DNA of 64,000 nucleotides from Stereum hirsutum FP-91666 SS1 (Eukaryota; Basidiomycota; Agaricomycetes; Russulales; Stereaceae): NCBI RefSeq assembly GCF_000264905.1, contig NW_006763139.1, positions 908,313 to 972,312 on the forward strand, read 5' to 3'. Positions 1 to 10,997 of this stretch are shown here, in pieces; position 1 is the first letter of the stretch, and the number at the start of each line of letters is the position of its first letter. The translations under genes and the position numbers were made by a program. A model generated the notes under the pieces. It was not told where the DNA came from, searched no databases, and was given only the letters and a program-made list of their open reading frames with translations.

Positions 1-1365
1 GAGGCTTTAAAAGCCTCAAAAAGTCGAAAATATACTTGAAGTATCATGTTTGAGGATGTTACCTGAAGTGTTGAGAGAGAAAGAGAGGGGGGGAGAGGAA
101 GAAAGAATCAAGGATGCTGGGCTGAAGACCACAGCTACACCTCAATTGTTGAGCAGCGGAGGGTTAACGTAGTGGTACCGCTCTCAGTACTTACCTGGAG
201 TAAGGCTTGGGTTGAGTGGCTTGATAACACGCAGTGGTTGGAGAGGCGAGAAAAGTAGTTAGGATTACAGGGCGAATGCCCAGGGGTTTATCTACATGCA
301 GAGCGTACAGCCTTAAGTAATACTATACAGCTGAACGCGTGAGAGCGAAAGAACAATAAGAATTAACGAGTATTGTGTCATGTGAATACATGCTGGACCG
401 GCGGGCATAGCCACCGTTCAACATCAATAGCCAGAACCTTGAGAGCCCCAGTTCCCTAATTTCCTGCAATGCACAGACATGAGCTCCATGGCGAGGTGCT
501 CTGGTCCAGCTCTGAGTACTCTCAAAGGGAAAGGAGATGAAGGAGAGGACATGGTGGCTGAGAAGAAGGAGAAGCCAAAGAAGTTGAGACAACTTCAAGC
601 CACTGAACGCTTTCAAACTCAGGTTTGCAGGGCACTTCTCAGTTCAAACCCTCTGAGCAATCCTTTTTGCTCAAACTTTTCGTAGGTTTTCAGGGGCTCT
701 CATTCTAATTATAATTCTGTTTTTTGCAGTATTTTATTGCAGCTCAATGTATTTACATCGACTCAACACCAGGGCGATTGTGGCCCTGCTGTGGCATCCC
801 GAACGCTCAACCTACCAAAATTGGAAGGTGTTTCCGTCATTTTCTGTATTTTTCCCGCAATTGATGGCTGGAAGTAGCTGTGGCACAAGAGTACTAGGGG
901 TTGTGCAGCTTCATTTTCCTTGGACTCTCTCTCTGATCTTACTGTTGTAGACACCCCAATGTAAAATTAGTACACTATTATCATGTATATTTTAGTCTAA
1001 ACCCCCTTTCTTTATTCAAATCCGATTTTTATCGAATTTCTGTATAGTGTAATGTGGGCCACATTAGCATGTCCTGCTTGTTCATGCTCTGGTACTGCTC
1101 TATATCTGTGTTGGTCTTGGCTTCTCATATATATATCTCCAATGGATCAAGTATTACACTTGTATGCCTGTGCTGTAATATATTTTGAGGCAGGGAACTG
1201 AAGTACCCCTGGTGCCACACCCCTGAAAACACTTTTTTGGTCATTCTAAGTCTGAGCAGAGCTAATAAAGATGTTCAGGAACGAAGTTATGACTATTCTG
1301 AGGCAGTATATGTATATATGATGATGCGTATCCATTTCAGAAAGGTGCAGGAGTAGGAAAGAGTT

Positions 1366-1564
1366 GGGCCACACCTGGGCCACACAAAAAGCGAACTTTG
1401 TTCAGACTTTTAGGAGGGACAGTACATAGTAGCAGTTCTACACTGATATCTACCTGATATTAGTATACCAAAATATACATAATATAAATCATCCTACTGC
1501 CAGAGCATGAGCAGGAGCTGGAGCAGGGCAGAGGATTTGGGCCACATTTGGGCCACACAAAAAC
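1366..1564. repeat. Pair of degenerate direct repeats (doubled GGGCCACA motif)
   Basis: A doubled motif, GGGCCACA(C) then a short spacer then GGGCCACACAAAAA, occurs at 1366-1391 and again at 1539-1564. The copies differ at only a few positions and each is followed by a T-rich or mixed tail. No coding potential accompanies them. They look like internal repeats of a decayed element, but the family is not identifiable by eye. Confidence 0.5.
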
Positions 1565-1854
1565 AGCTAATTTTTCGAAATGTATGCAGGGCATTTATGG
1601 CAGGATATGTTCAAGATTTGCTCTGTGCATGCTCATAAAACTTATTATGATATACTGGTATGCTCAAAATGAAGTGTAATGGGAAGGAAGCAGGGTAGGA
1701 GCAGGGGCAGGGAGCAGGGAGAATTCCAGTAGCAGCCAGTGCCACATCCCAATCACGGTGAAACCCTAGGATAAGGCAAGAAAAGGAAGGCCGAATCAAT
1801 AATCAATAAAGTAGTAATCCAAAAGCGGACGGTATGCAATAGAAGCATGGAAGC

Positions 1855-1957
1855 CACATTATAATGTGATCCCATGAGAACAGCGCCTGAGAAGCAGCCA
1901 GAGGTTCTGGCTCATATTACAATGTCAGTGCACGGAGATCCCGGCTGACATTGTAAT
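1855..1957. repeat. 14-bp palindrome and 13-bp stem inverted repeat
   Basis: A perfect palindrome CACATTATAATGTG lies at 1855-1868. A perfect inverted repeat follows, ATTACAATGTCAG at 1916-1928 against CTGACATTGTAAT at 1945-1957, with a 16-nt loop. Both lie just beyond the 3' end of the minus-strand transposon-like ORF. They could be terminal or subterminal repeats of that element, or RNA hairpins in its 3' region. Confidence 0.55.
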
Positions 1958-1961
1958 GTTT

Positions 1962-2615
1962 CTACATGTACGCCTGAAGGTCATCCAACATACGAAGAGC
2001 GAGAGGGCATGGAGTAGCCACAACAGTTGAGGATGCAGCTGCGGTCAGTGGACTGGAGGATGAGGCAAAGGTTGGTGTAATAGGTGGATAGGCGGTCGAA
2101 GGGGCAGGAGATGGCATGGGTGCCAGTGGAACAGGGATGTGCACTGGTGAAGAAGAGGACAATCATGATGGGATGCTGCTTGAGAGGAAGGGGTTCGGGT
2201 GGAGCCCGTCATCATGCCGGAGTCCTTTAGTGATGAGTGCAGGAGCCTTGACGGTTGATGGCACAATGGCTGCGGTCGACTTTTTGGTGAAGAACAAGGT
2301 GAGGGCTTTCATGCTTGAAGATGACTTTGCCTTCTTCTTTTTCGCCACAAGATTGGATTTACACTTCTTGCTGTTGAAGTGTTGGCTATCATAGTTTTTG
2401 ATTCCCCCCTTCCCTACTGAGACATCGGTCCTATAATCAGGACAATGGACAACACCATCCACGTTTACCGTTAGCAACGGATGATGTGTCGACTTGTAAG
2501 GTTCAAGACTTGGTACCAATGGATTCTTGAGATGGTTACAATAACATTCACCTGACCGGGGACATTCCCCTCCATTACTGTACCATTTCGATCGGATGCC
2601 ATGGTCACACGTCAC
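1962..2615 (-). pseudogene. Decayed transposon-associated ORF with Cys/His-rich N-terminus
   Basis: Two minus-strand ORFs abut here. The upstream one (2163-2615) has a Cys/His-rich stretch (CPDYRTDVSVGKGGIKNYD, then SQHFNSKKC) followed by a Ser/Lys-rich FFTKKS region. This resembles the N-terminal zinc-binding part of proteins that accompany transposons in Agaricomycete genomes, a resemblance judged from memory of the family. The downstream ORF (1962-2162) is Ser/Pro/Thr-rich and continues in another frame, so the ORF is frameshifted or truncated. Its apparent start lies inside the MITE at 2576-2843, so the original 5' end is displaced. No catalytic transposase domain is visible. I infer a non-functional remnant. 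Confidence 0.5.
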
Positions 2616-2843
2616 AAAGGCCCTATGGCATGGCCTATTCCCATTTTGTCACAGGTCACAGGCCATTTTGGCCACTTTTAATCAATTTTTTCTCCGGGCT
2701 ACGCCCAATTTGGCAATAAAGTTGCCTAAAAAGGCAGGTCGGTCACAACGTTCGGAGGCTTTTGGCCTATTTACACGTTTGGCCTAAGTACCATCCGTGT
2801 CACACGTCACACCCCCATGGCATCCGATCGAAATGGTACAGTA
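2576..2843. mobile_element. MITE-like element with 29-bp perfect terminal inverted repeats
   Basis: The left end, 2576-2604, reads TACTGTACCATTTCGATCGG then ATGCCATGG. The right end, 2815-2843, is its exact reverse complement. If the outermost TA is a target duplication, the inverted repeat proper starts CTGTACC and is 27 bp, which would fit a Tc1/mariner-type TA insertion. Inside, the motif TCACACGTCAC occurs near both ends in direct orientation, and several GGCC/TTTGGC-type short repeats follow. At 268 bp with no ORF of its own it is non-autonomous. Perfect identity of the two ends suggests fairly recent activity. Confidence 0.8.
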
Positions 2844-3248
2844 TATTCTTGTAAGGATAACAACAGATTTATAGGGCCATAGAGGGAAAATTAAAGCAAG
2901 TACGAAGAGACAAGGTAGGCAACACCGACAGGGCTCTCAATATGGTAAAATTCACACAGTGTCGGACTTTCAAATGGCCACATAAACCCTATCTTAGGGG
3001 TGCTCCAAATTTCGATTTTCTGGCCTGGCGACCGGACTACCAACCTACCCCCGGGTCCGGGATTAACATCCCGCGACCCCCTTGCATTGAAGTATAAGAA
3101 AATGGTGACTGCTAGTCCTTACTGAAACATCAACTATGGCCTTTTTTTTGTCTCATACAAGAAAAGTACACGTCTATTGTGTCATTCTTCACTTCCGCGT
3201 TGATTCTGTTCCCTGTTGTTCGAACTTTGTCCGATACTGACCTGAGGT
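2844..3248. other. Intergenic, no gene seen
   Basis: This stretch lies between the MITE and the stop codon of the phosphomannose isomerase gene. It probably contains that gene's 3' untranslated region. I see no ORF, RNA gene or clear repeat in it. Confidence 0.6.
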
Positions 3249-4730
3249 TTATGCCTCGACGAATGCCCTGTAGACAACCAAGCCCTCCTCTGTTCCAGGT
3301 TCCCACTGGGCTTCAGTTCCTGCGGCTATGAATATTACCTCTCCCTCACCGACTTCTAATTCTCCATTATACCACCTTATCTTTCCGCCCCCCGCTGTGA
3401 TGATTGCCAGACTGGGTCCAGACACGCCAGGATGATCCTCGCTCTTACCTTGCGGTATGACCACGCGAAGAACGGAGAACTCTGGAATAGGAGGGTCGTA
3501 TAGAATTGTGAAGGACGCGGCGGAGGTTTCAGCAGGGAACGAGGAGGTTTGCAGACGTTGAGCAGAGGGAGGAGCGGAGTTGTAGGTAAGAGTCGAGATG
3601 AGGTTAGGGATGTCGCGCAGTTTGGGAGTGAGACCTGCGCGAATGACGTTGTCGGAATTGGCCATGCATTCGATGATATCTGAATCCATTCTGTCAGCGC
3701 TATCTGCTGTAACAGAGTCGGTGAATAACGAGAAACAGACCTCCGGAGACATAGGCATGCGGCTCTCCGGCACCAAGATATATCGCTTCCCCGGGTTCGA
3801 GCTCAACATAATTCAGCACGAACGCACAGAAGATCCCAATATCCCCGGGAAACTGCTCGTCCAGCCTTAAGACCAGATCCTTCACCTTCCTCTCTGACTC
3901 AAGCTCGTTGCCAGCCTTGAATCGCGACACCAACAGATCAACCTGCTTCGATAGTAGATCGGGATTGGCAGTCATTAACGCGGTAAAAAGGTTCTTCAGA
4001 GCGACCTTCTGTTCTGGGGTATTTGGTGAGAATGAGGGTGAGGACGAGGGTGGGGGGGATAGGGTGATAAATTTCTGCGAGATTGCAGGAGGAACGAGGG
4101 CGGCAAATTCAGGCGTGGATGTCAGGAAGGCTGTGATTTCGGGGAATGGCATGAAACCGCAGAGGGCGCTGAAGGGAGTGAGGGCGAGAGCCATCTCGGG
4201 TTTATGATTGGCATCTGATGTTCGGGGGCCATCAGCGACCGTGCATTAATGTTGATTCCGAAGGAGAGGACGGTCACCTTTGTAGATGTCGGGCTGCTCA
4301 GCGTGTAACTTCTCTGCCGTCTTCTTGTCCGGGTGAGACTGTATACTCAAAGCCTTTTCGATAGCAAGAACCTTGAAAAGAAATGGGAGATTTCCATCGG
4401 TGGCATCGAATTTCTTTATGACGTCTTTACCCAGGAAGGAAGGATTTGCGGCTAGGTGCGAGGAGAGAGTCGTGTTCGTGAACGCTACGAGAGAAGGCGA
4501 TTTCGTATGAGTGCCCATCCACAGCTAGTGGTCAAAGGGTGTTCAATTGAACTCTGCAACCCATATAGTACCCCGCGTACCTCTGCGTAGGGTGATTTCT
4601 CGTCTACCGCGAAGCCTGGTAGCTTGGACGTTTCCGCGAAGTGGGCGACCTTGGACGATCGACCTATTTTACCCCAGTCATATCGTTGCACGGTAGGTGC
4701 AATCTTGAAGACTGGAGACGGCCCTGACAT
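3249..4730 (-). CDS. PMI40: Mannose-6-phosphate isomerase, type I
   Basis: This enzyme interconverts fructose-6-phosphate and mannose-6-phosphate in the cytosol, feeding GDP-mannose for cell wall and glycoprotein synthesis. Four exons (4581-4730, 4278-4524, 3741-4214, 3249-3679) join in frame to 433 residues, the usual length for fungal type I enzymes. The N-terminus (PTVQRYDWGKIG), the zinc-site segments IQSHPDK and NHKPEM, and LGAGEPHAYVSG are all present. The segment after it (IIECMANSDNVIRAGLTPK) carries the arginine-containing active-site region. The start is the first ATG and begins the conserved sequence. It is transcribed away from the microgene starting at 4985, with 254 bp between the two start codons. 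No defects seen. Confidence 0.96.
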
Positions 4731-4984
4731 CGTTCACTAATGCGACGTGGTGTAGTGCCTAGGACCGTGGTACAGACGATAGAGAACTTTGAGAGAACTG
4801 GTCAAGGGGTGATCAGGAAAGTAGTGCGAAGGGTCAATGAAGATGGCGTATCCGGACAATCAGTTCATCTTATCTTATCCGGGTTCCCTCCGTGCGGCCC
4901 AATCTGGCCCAATCCTCGTCCGTTCTTTATATACCACTTTACCGTTGTCCTGAGGTAGAACGAGTTCGATACCAACCTAACGCC

Positions 4985-5421
4985 ATGAACAGGTCAGTTG
5001 TGTTTTTGTAGTCTATTTGGGCTCTCAAATTACTGAAATCTTGCTCACAAGGGGTCCCATTGTCCTCGTGAGTTGTCTTCTACACTACCAGTACAGAAAC
5101 TCTTTGATGCTCAATGTTCATATACCCATCTACATAGACCATAGACGAAGCTGAGGTTGGTCTTCAATGTGACGCCAGCCATCAGCTTACTGACCCTTTT
5201 TCTTCTACTTCCTCTGAACCCTACTTAGTATCTTCTGGATCAATTGGTCGGTTTCTCGCTGCTCGCCACATGATGGGACCATAATCTTTATGTTCCTCGC
5301 TCTGCGATAGCCGCCGCCATCTGCAGACGACGACAAGCTCGTTGTACAGTTGCGACAACGCCTGAAGGGCCTACTGGAGGATCTCAGATATGGCGCAGAA
5401 GGTACTATCAAGGACAACTGA
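4985..5421 (+). CDS. Five-exon microgene, 52-residue protein of unknown function
   Basis: I do not recognise this protein. Five short exons (4985-4992, 5052-5067, 5138-5155, 5229-5250, 5327-5421) with GT-AG introns splice into one open frame of 52 codons plus TGA. It begins MNRGPIVLTIDEAEYLLDQL, then two to three acidic residues, then a predicted amphipathic helix with the segment LVVQLRQRLKGLLEDLRYGA. The charge pattern fits a small helical or coiled-coil subunit of a larger complex. Consistent splice phases through four introns would be unlikely by chance, but exons of 8-22 nt make the model fragile. It lies divergent to phosphomannose isomerase. Automated annotation would probably miss it. 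Confidence 0.55.
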
Positions 5422-5857
5422 GGAAGTATTACAATAGACGGTGTTTTGTCTTAAAGAGATGCAGAGCCTCGATCAACATCTGGCGACCTTTAGACCCTAT
5501 CTGCCTGTATCAATCATCTTCCACATTCTTTGAAGCATAATACTCATGCGTATCCATGAGCTTTACCTTCAGTTCTCTGTTTGAAGTCACGGTTCCCAGT
5601 CACGCCATTTGGTAAGTTATAGGGTGAACAAGCAAAACGTAGCAAAACAAAGTAACCATTGGTGAACACACGGGTACAGTGGATAGACTGATCCTTCAGC
5701 GCCTTATTGAATGCTCAAAAGCAGCACTAGCTAACGACTGTGGAATACTTCAAGGTCTTGGTTTGGACAACTTCGCATGCCACGGAAATTTCGAATAATT
5801 AAAATGTTACAAATGACGGTACTTCTTCACTGCATACATACACCCCACGAGCTCCAA
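5422..5857. other. Convergent intergenic region, no gene seen
   Basis: This is the space between the 3' ends of the microgene (+) and CGI121 (-). It should contain both 3' untranslated regions. No RNA gene or repeat was noticed. Confidence 0.55.
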
Positions 5858-6642
5858 CTATTGCATCACACTCTTCATGGCCACAGAACTTACTACGATC
5901 TTATCTACGACAGCATGCTCTTGATTGGCATCGCTTCGAATCTCCTTGACCGCAGATTCGCTGTTGAGCTTGTAATACTAGGTGACGAATAGCAATCACA
6001 ATCGTGTCGTGCCAGAGACCTGAGTACAGACGAGTGAGCACGTACCTTTCTGATCGACGACCAATCCGTGAGAGACGCTAGTTTCGACAAAGGCGATATC
6101 GCGCCGTCCACAACTGCCAACATTTTGCTCTGAACATCTTGTAGCTCGGGCGACGCGACGCGAACGACAAAGAGAGATGTGCTGCCGTCAGATACACCAT
6201 GTCTTCGAAGAGCCTCTGTGATCTGACAAATTTTGGAAGGGTAAGGATGGAGATGAAGGTCAAACATAGTACGGCGACGAACATTGTTGCTGGGATTGAG
6301 GGCCCAGATGATTTCCGAGTGCACTGTCTTTGTGCGTAAGATACCTTGAGACTGAGACAAAAGTGCTTGGTAGATAGCTGTCTGTAGGTGCAAGCGGCTA
6401 GTGATCTTCAAAGAGCGTAAGTGAGTCGATGGTCGTTCGTAAAATACGAGGGAATCTACCAGACGAGCGTCAATGAAGGCGAAGTTGACTGTCTCGCGCT
6501 CTACATCGCCTGCATCTTCAGTAAGGGTACTAGCATTGACGATGCGGGTTCTCAAGTCTTTTGCATTTGAAACGTCGAGAAAGAGGGCGACATGAACGAC
6601 AGACTGATGGTGGTCGAAGTGAGGATAGGTGAACGTCTCCAT
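5858..6642 (-). CDS. CGI121: EKC/KEOPS complex subunit CGI121
   Basis: CGI121 (human TPRKB) is an accessory subunit of KEOPS. That complex makes the N6-threonylcarbamoyladenosine at position 37 of ANN-decoding tRNAs and affects telomeres and transcription. The spliced protein is about 196 residues, normal for the family. It starts METFTYPHF and VVHVALFLDVSNAKDL, then FAFIDARLVDSL, then KTVHSEIIWALNPSNN joined across an intron to ITEALRRHGVSD. A last exon (5858-5977) gives YYKLNSESAVKEI to the stop. Unspliced in-frame introns otherwise make a longer artificial ORF. I chose ATG 6642 because family members begin at this motif; an in-frame ORF extends upstream but is not conserved-looking. It shares a 142-bp divergent promoter with the PDI-like gene. 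Confidence 0.93.
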
Positions 6643-6784
6643 ATTTGGGTTACCTAAGCCATCCATACCTTTGCCTTTAACCATCATCGGCGTCGTGTCC
6701 AACAACGAGCAGGGCTCTTTCTCTCTTTCTGTCTTTCTTATCATCGGCCTTTGACCCGCTCTTTCTCAATTTACCTTGCTGGAG
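6643..6784. promoter_or_regulatory. Short divergent promoter, CGI121 / PDI-like gene
   Basis: Only 142 bp separate the two start codons, so both 5' untranslated regions and promoters must fit or overlap here. The stretch next to the PDI start is CT-rich (runs of CTTTCT and CTCTTT), a common feature near fungal transcription starts. No TATA box is evident. Confidence 0.55.
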
Positions 6785-8987
6785 ATGAAGTTCTGGCCAT
6801 CGTGGACCAAACTGACCCGTCTACCATGCTCTCTACTTGTTGTGTCACTGGCACTCGTGGCCATCGCAGTTCCTGTTGAATCCGCAGAAGCGGAAGACAA
6901 TCTCAAACCAGCTCTAACCCCGGAAAACTTCAAGGACACTGTGGCCACTGGATACTGGTCCGTCTCCAGAAGCTTCTGCATTCTCGTCGGTCGAGCCTGA
7001 TGCACAAGTGCAGGTTTGTAGAGCATTTCTCCCCATGGTGTCCGCACTGCAGAGCCTTTGCACCTATGTGGGCCCAACTCAACGAGGAGTATGAAGGTTC
7101 AGTGGTCAACATGGCGCAGGTCAACTGTGCTGTCAATGGAGGTGCGCGCGTCCAGTATTTGTTCCGTCCACCTATAATTCATGCAGTCATTCCATGCACA
7201 TGGTTGATCATGCAGACCTCTGCTCTGAGAACAAGGTCAACGGATATCCGCAGATAAATCTCTACAAGGACGGTGTCCTTGTAGAGACGTTCAAGGGCTC
7301 CCGCGATCACGACAGAATTGCTGACTTTCTGAAGACACATACGTCCGTTACACTTCCTATCACGCCACCTGAGTCAGCTGCGCCACCCGCACCTCCCGTA
7401 GTCGAAGAGCCCGAAATACCAGAGGAGCCAGCTATCGTCTACAATCCCATTGGACAGGTCCTGAAGTTGACTCCGGAGACTTTTTCTACACTTGCAAAAG
7501 AGGGCAATATGTTTGTCAAGTTCTTTGCTCCTTGGTGCGTATCTTATGTGGGTTCTTCGCGTTGCTCAACGACCGAAAGTAAATCGCGACATACGATGCC
7601 TTAGGTGCGGCCACTGCAAGAAGCTCGCTCCCATCTGGGAGACCCTTGCTCATGATATGCGCGGCAAGATGACAATCGCGGAAGTCAACTGTGACGACCA
7701 TAAGAGTCTCTGCTCGAAGCAAGGCGTCGATGGATATCCTATGCTCTCGTACTACGCCCCGGGTGGTCAGAAGACTGACTTTACCGGGTCCCGAAAGCTT
7801 GACTCCCTCAAATCATGGACCAACAGAGTTGTAAAGCCGTACGTGTCAATGGTTCGTTTAGAGGTCATCTGCTGACAGTAGCTCCATAGGACAACTCAAG
7901 AACTCGAATTTGATAACCTTTCGGAGGTTATGGGCGAGAATGCTGTCATTTACTTATTCCTTTACCAGCCAGGAGACATACGTATCTTGGTATGTTCAGT
8001 TACACTTATTCATGTGTTACTGACGTTGATGTCATCTATAGAACACAGTCACCAAGGCCGCTCGCATCCTGCTTGGTTCACCTCCCGTCTTCACTTCGAC
8101 GTCCAACGCATTTCTCAATCACATCTCCATACCTCGCACATCTGACTCTCCTTATCCTCTCCTCGTTGCCTTGAAAGACGGTGATTCCATCTCGCCAACA
8201 TCAGTTCTCTCCATCTCTTCAAAGACGCCTTTGGCGGAAATCAGCTCTTGGTTCATCGATAACCGTCTTCCCATCGCCGCCGAACTAGGCGACGGTACCT
8301 TCCAAGAAGTCATGAATGCGCCCAGCAAGCCCCTTGTTATTTTGACTTCCGTGCCCACCGAGGGACAGGAGCGAGACGACTTGATCCAAAAGATCAAGGA
8401 AATTGGCACGAGGTGGCGGAAGAGGGATGATTCTGAAAAGACGGTTGGTGAGAGGGCTGTGGTGTTCACGTGGATGGATGGCCAGCGATGGGCAAAGTGG
8501 TTGAAGAGTATGTACGGGGTCTCAGAGGTCGGTGGCGTGGTCATTGCCGATCATGGAGTAAGTGCCTCCCTTGAGCCCTGCGCGTAGACGAGGAAATTTA
8601 AACTTTCACAGAAACTCCTCTACTTCGACACTGAGCCTACCGGGAAGAAGACGAGCCTTACAACGGAGTCTATTTTCGCATCCCTCCAAGGTGTTATGAG
8701 TGGCAAGACAAGCCCCAAGAACTCCGAGAACATGATCGAGCGCATGGCTAGGGTTTGTTTGCTTTATTCTGTATATCGGGTTTATGCTGACATCTTGTTC
8801 TACACAGTATCTGAACGACAAACTCACGTCGGTCGAATCTGTCATCAAGGACCATCCGAAGATGACCATCTTCATCTTCATGGTCGCCATCGTTGGTCTC
8901 ATCTACGGCATTAAGAAAGCTATCTTTGACGACAACGGTGACCAATACTATCAGCATCTCAATGGCAAGGCAGGACGGCTGGATTAG
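6785..8987 (+). CDS. Membrane-anchored protein disulfide isomerase (two thioredoxin domains)
   Basis: This should catalyse thiol-disulfide exchange during folding in the ER lumen. It has an N-terminal signal/hydrophobic segment (SLLVVSLALVAIAV). The first thioredoxin domain carries WCPHC, and the second carries WCGHC with its active site split by an intron (FAPW then CGHCKKLAPIWE). Between them is a Pro/Glu-rich linker. A long third region lacks a CxxC motif. A C-terminal membrane helix (MTIFIFMVAIVGLIYGIKK) precedes a short tail. The layout resembles TMX3 or fungal Eps1-type membrane PDIs. About 570 residues from eight or so exons. The first ATG is 6785; the frame is open upstream but contains no ATG. 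CPHC is a slightly unusual active site for the first domain. Confidence 0.92.
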
Positions 8988-9403
8988 TTGCATTTGTATA
9001 TCTTTGTCATGTGGGATTTGTGCGGACTTTGTGCGAGCTTTGCACCTCGGAAGGCTATGGGCACTGGCGGCTGACTGTCGTTATTTATTTGTACTCACGT
9101 TTAACCTCGTAGTTGATGCTTAATTGGATTTGACTCTGAACTTCTCGTCGAGAATGATCGGCGTACTGTTGGCAACACGGGAAGAGGACCCTAACGCGAC
9201 GTCTAAAAGACTGAGGCGCCTCGAGTACTGTGAGTCGCCGTTGTCTGACCAAGTGCTTAAGTCGACTGGCCTCTAAACATTGTACTGAACCCGAAATCTG
9301 ATGCATCCACGCAAGTAGAGCGTGTACAAAGTTTAGAAGGACATGGAGTACACCGACAGAAACAGAATTGAGTAGTCCCGTGGTTGGCTGCCCAGTAAGT
9401 AGA
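8988..9403. other. Convergent intergenic region, no gene seen
   Basis: This 416-bp stretch lies between the stop codons of the PDI-like gene (+) and SMN (-). It should contain both 3' untranslated regions. I see no ORF or RNA gene supported here. Confidence 0.55.
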
Positions 9404-10723
9404 TCATCGCTGTGTCGACATGAAGTCTTGGCTATCATCTTCTTCGGCATCACCCTCCTTGTCTTGTTCTACGTCGTCCTCACCTTCGTTCTCGTCTGGC
9501 TCGTCTTTAACCTGCGCTTGAGGGGCACTCTTCCCGTAGCTCTGATGGGAAGAAAAAAGGGAAGAAATATCAGACAAAAGGCGCACAAGGGACGGTCGGA
9601 AAAGGCCAAAGACATAAGAGATGCTAGCACTTACGTGGTAGACGGCAGTCCAGTAACCAGCCCAGTAAGTTGCTTCTAATGCACGTTTGAATGAATCATC
9701 TCTGCTCGCCCACGTTCCGGCGTGTAATACGCTGCCCTCAGGTTGTGATTGACTTGTTGAAAGCTCTGGAGCAACAACCAAGGAGGGATCATGCTGCGGC
9801 ACAAATGACTCGAAGTTGAGAGGCTTTGAGTCCTGGAGTTCTTCTCCATTCGCCGACTTTTTGGACGGTTTGAGCTTCGAAGGCGACGGGGGGACATTAT
9901 ACCACCTATGACATGTATGCCGACAAAAACAAGGGAAAGTGAGGTTCAGTTGATAGATGAGAGTGTGAGAATGAAATGCACAAAGGTGACTTTTTGACGG
10001 GTTCGTCTTTCCAAGATTTTCCTTTGCCATTAAATGCCTAGAGAACACTCAGCCAGAGGCGACGCATCTAGAGGAGACCGTTGCACGTACTTCATACTCT
10101 GCAGCGGCTGACTCCCATGCATCGACCAGAGCAGAGTCATCCCATATCTCAGTGTGCGTCAACTCCCTGCTTTCCTCCTCATCCTCCTCATCCTCCTCCG
10201 CCTCTATAGCGAAATCCTCATCATAGTATTCGCCCTCATCGCCCCACCCTTCTTCGCCGTCGTCCTCCAGAACGACTGTAGTCAATCCCCCCTCACCTTC
10301 GTCATGTACTTCATTGGTCGGCTCCTCATAATGCACAGATGCACCTGCCTGCCCGGGGTCATCCCAGTGTTGAACAGCTGGAGCATTACTGCCAGGATAC
10401 ATTTGATTTTGACCCCGACGCGGCTGCTGTGGACCGTTTCCTCGCCCCTTCCCTCGAGCACCCGAGTTTCCGTTCTGGTGGCCCTGGCCAAAGTCTTGGT
10501 TGGAGTTTCGGTTGTTTTTATTATGGTTGTTGCGCTTTCGTTTCTTCGAGGGAGGTCCGTTGGAGTTGGGGTCGAAATGGACATGGTTCACATTGCCTTG
10601 TTGAGGTTGCGGCTTTTGGTTATTCGAAGGGAGAGCGGACTGAGTTTGGATAACCGGGGCAGACGCTTGGCTGACACCAGGAGGAACAATGTCGTCGTAG
10701 GAGATAAGTGTGCGGCCAGACAT
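9404..10723 (-). CDS. SMN1: Survival motor neuron (SMN) homolog
   Basis: SMN with Gemin partners loads Sm proteins on spliceosomal snRNAs. Four exons (10091-10723, 9982-10037, 9635-9905, 9404-9541) give 365 residues. The Gemin2-binding type segment reads HTEIWDDSALVDAWESAAAE and runs across the intron into FNGKGKSWKDEPVKKSPLW and YNVPPSP. The C-terminal YG-box is ALEATYWAGYWTAVYH, a good match to the self-association motif of human and fission yeast SMN. The middle holds basic Asn/Lys-rich and Gly/Arg-rich segments and an acidic stretch. There is no obvious Tudor domain, as in fission yeast SMN. An acidic tail follows the YG-box, which is unusual because the box is normally near the end. Start at the first ATG, MSGRTLISYDD. 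Confidence 0.92.
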
Positions 10724-10997
10724 GATTTCAAAGAATATAGGGAGTGACAAGAAGACGAAAGGCTAGGTTGACGCAGAAGAACGCGTTCGATTGGCGTTCG
10801 AGTTTGAAAACGCGTGGCTAAGTTGTCCACGCCACTTTGCCATTGGGCCACATCCATCCCTTCTGATTGACATATGAAACACTGCACACGGGCATATCCA
10901 CGCCTTCGACGGAGAACACAGAGTCTCTACAATGACGCAGCAATAATATACTAATTTGAACCGCTGCGAAGAAACCCATAAAAACCAAGCAAGACGA

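Larger units (their letters stand above)
1..1961. other. Gene-poor stretch, probable transposon-derived sequence
   Basis: I found no reading frame here with convincing protein-like composition or splice continuity. The short ORFs around 320-690 and 750-950 overlap one another on opposite strands and look like chance. The stretch is purine-rich in places and holds the short direct repeats and inverted repeats listed separately. It adjoins a decayed transposon-associated ORF, so I infer that it is mostly old mobile-element sequence. Confidence 0.5.

Noticed and set aside
323..616. Minus-strand ORF starting with a Leu-rich, signal-like segment
   Set aside because: No family resemblance or splice partners, and an opposing ORF overlaps it. 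It lies in gene-poor, repeat-bearing DNA.
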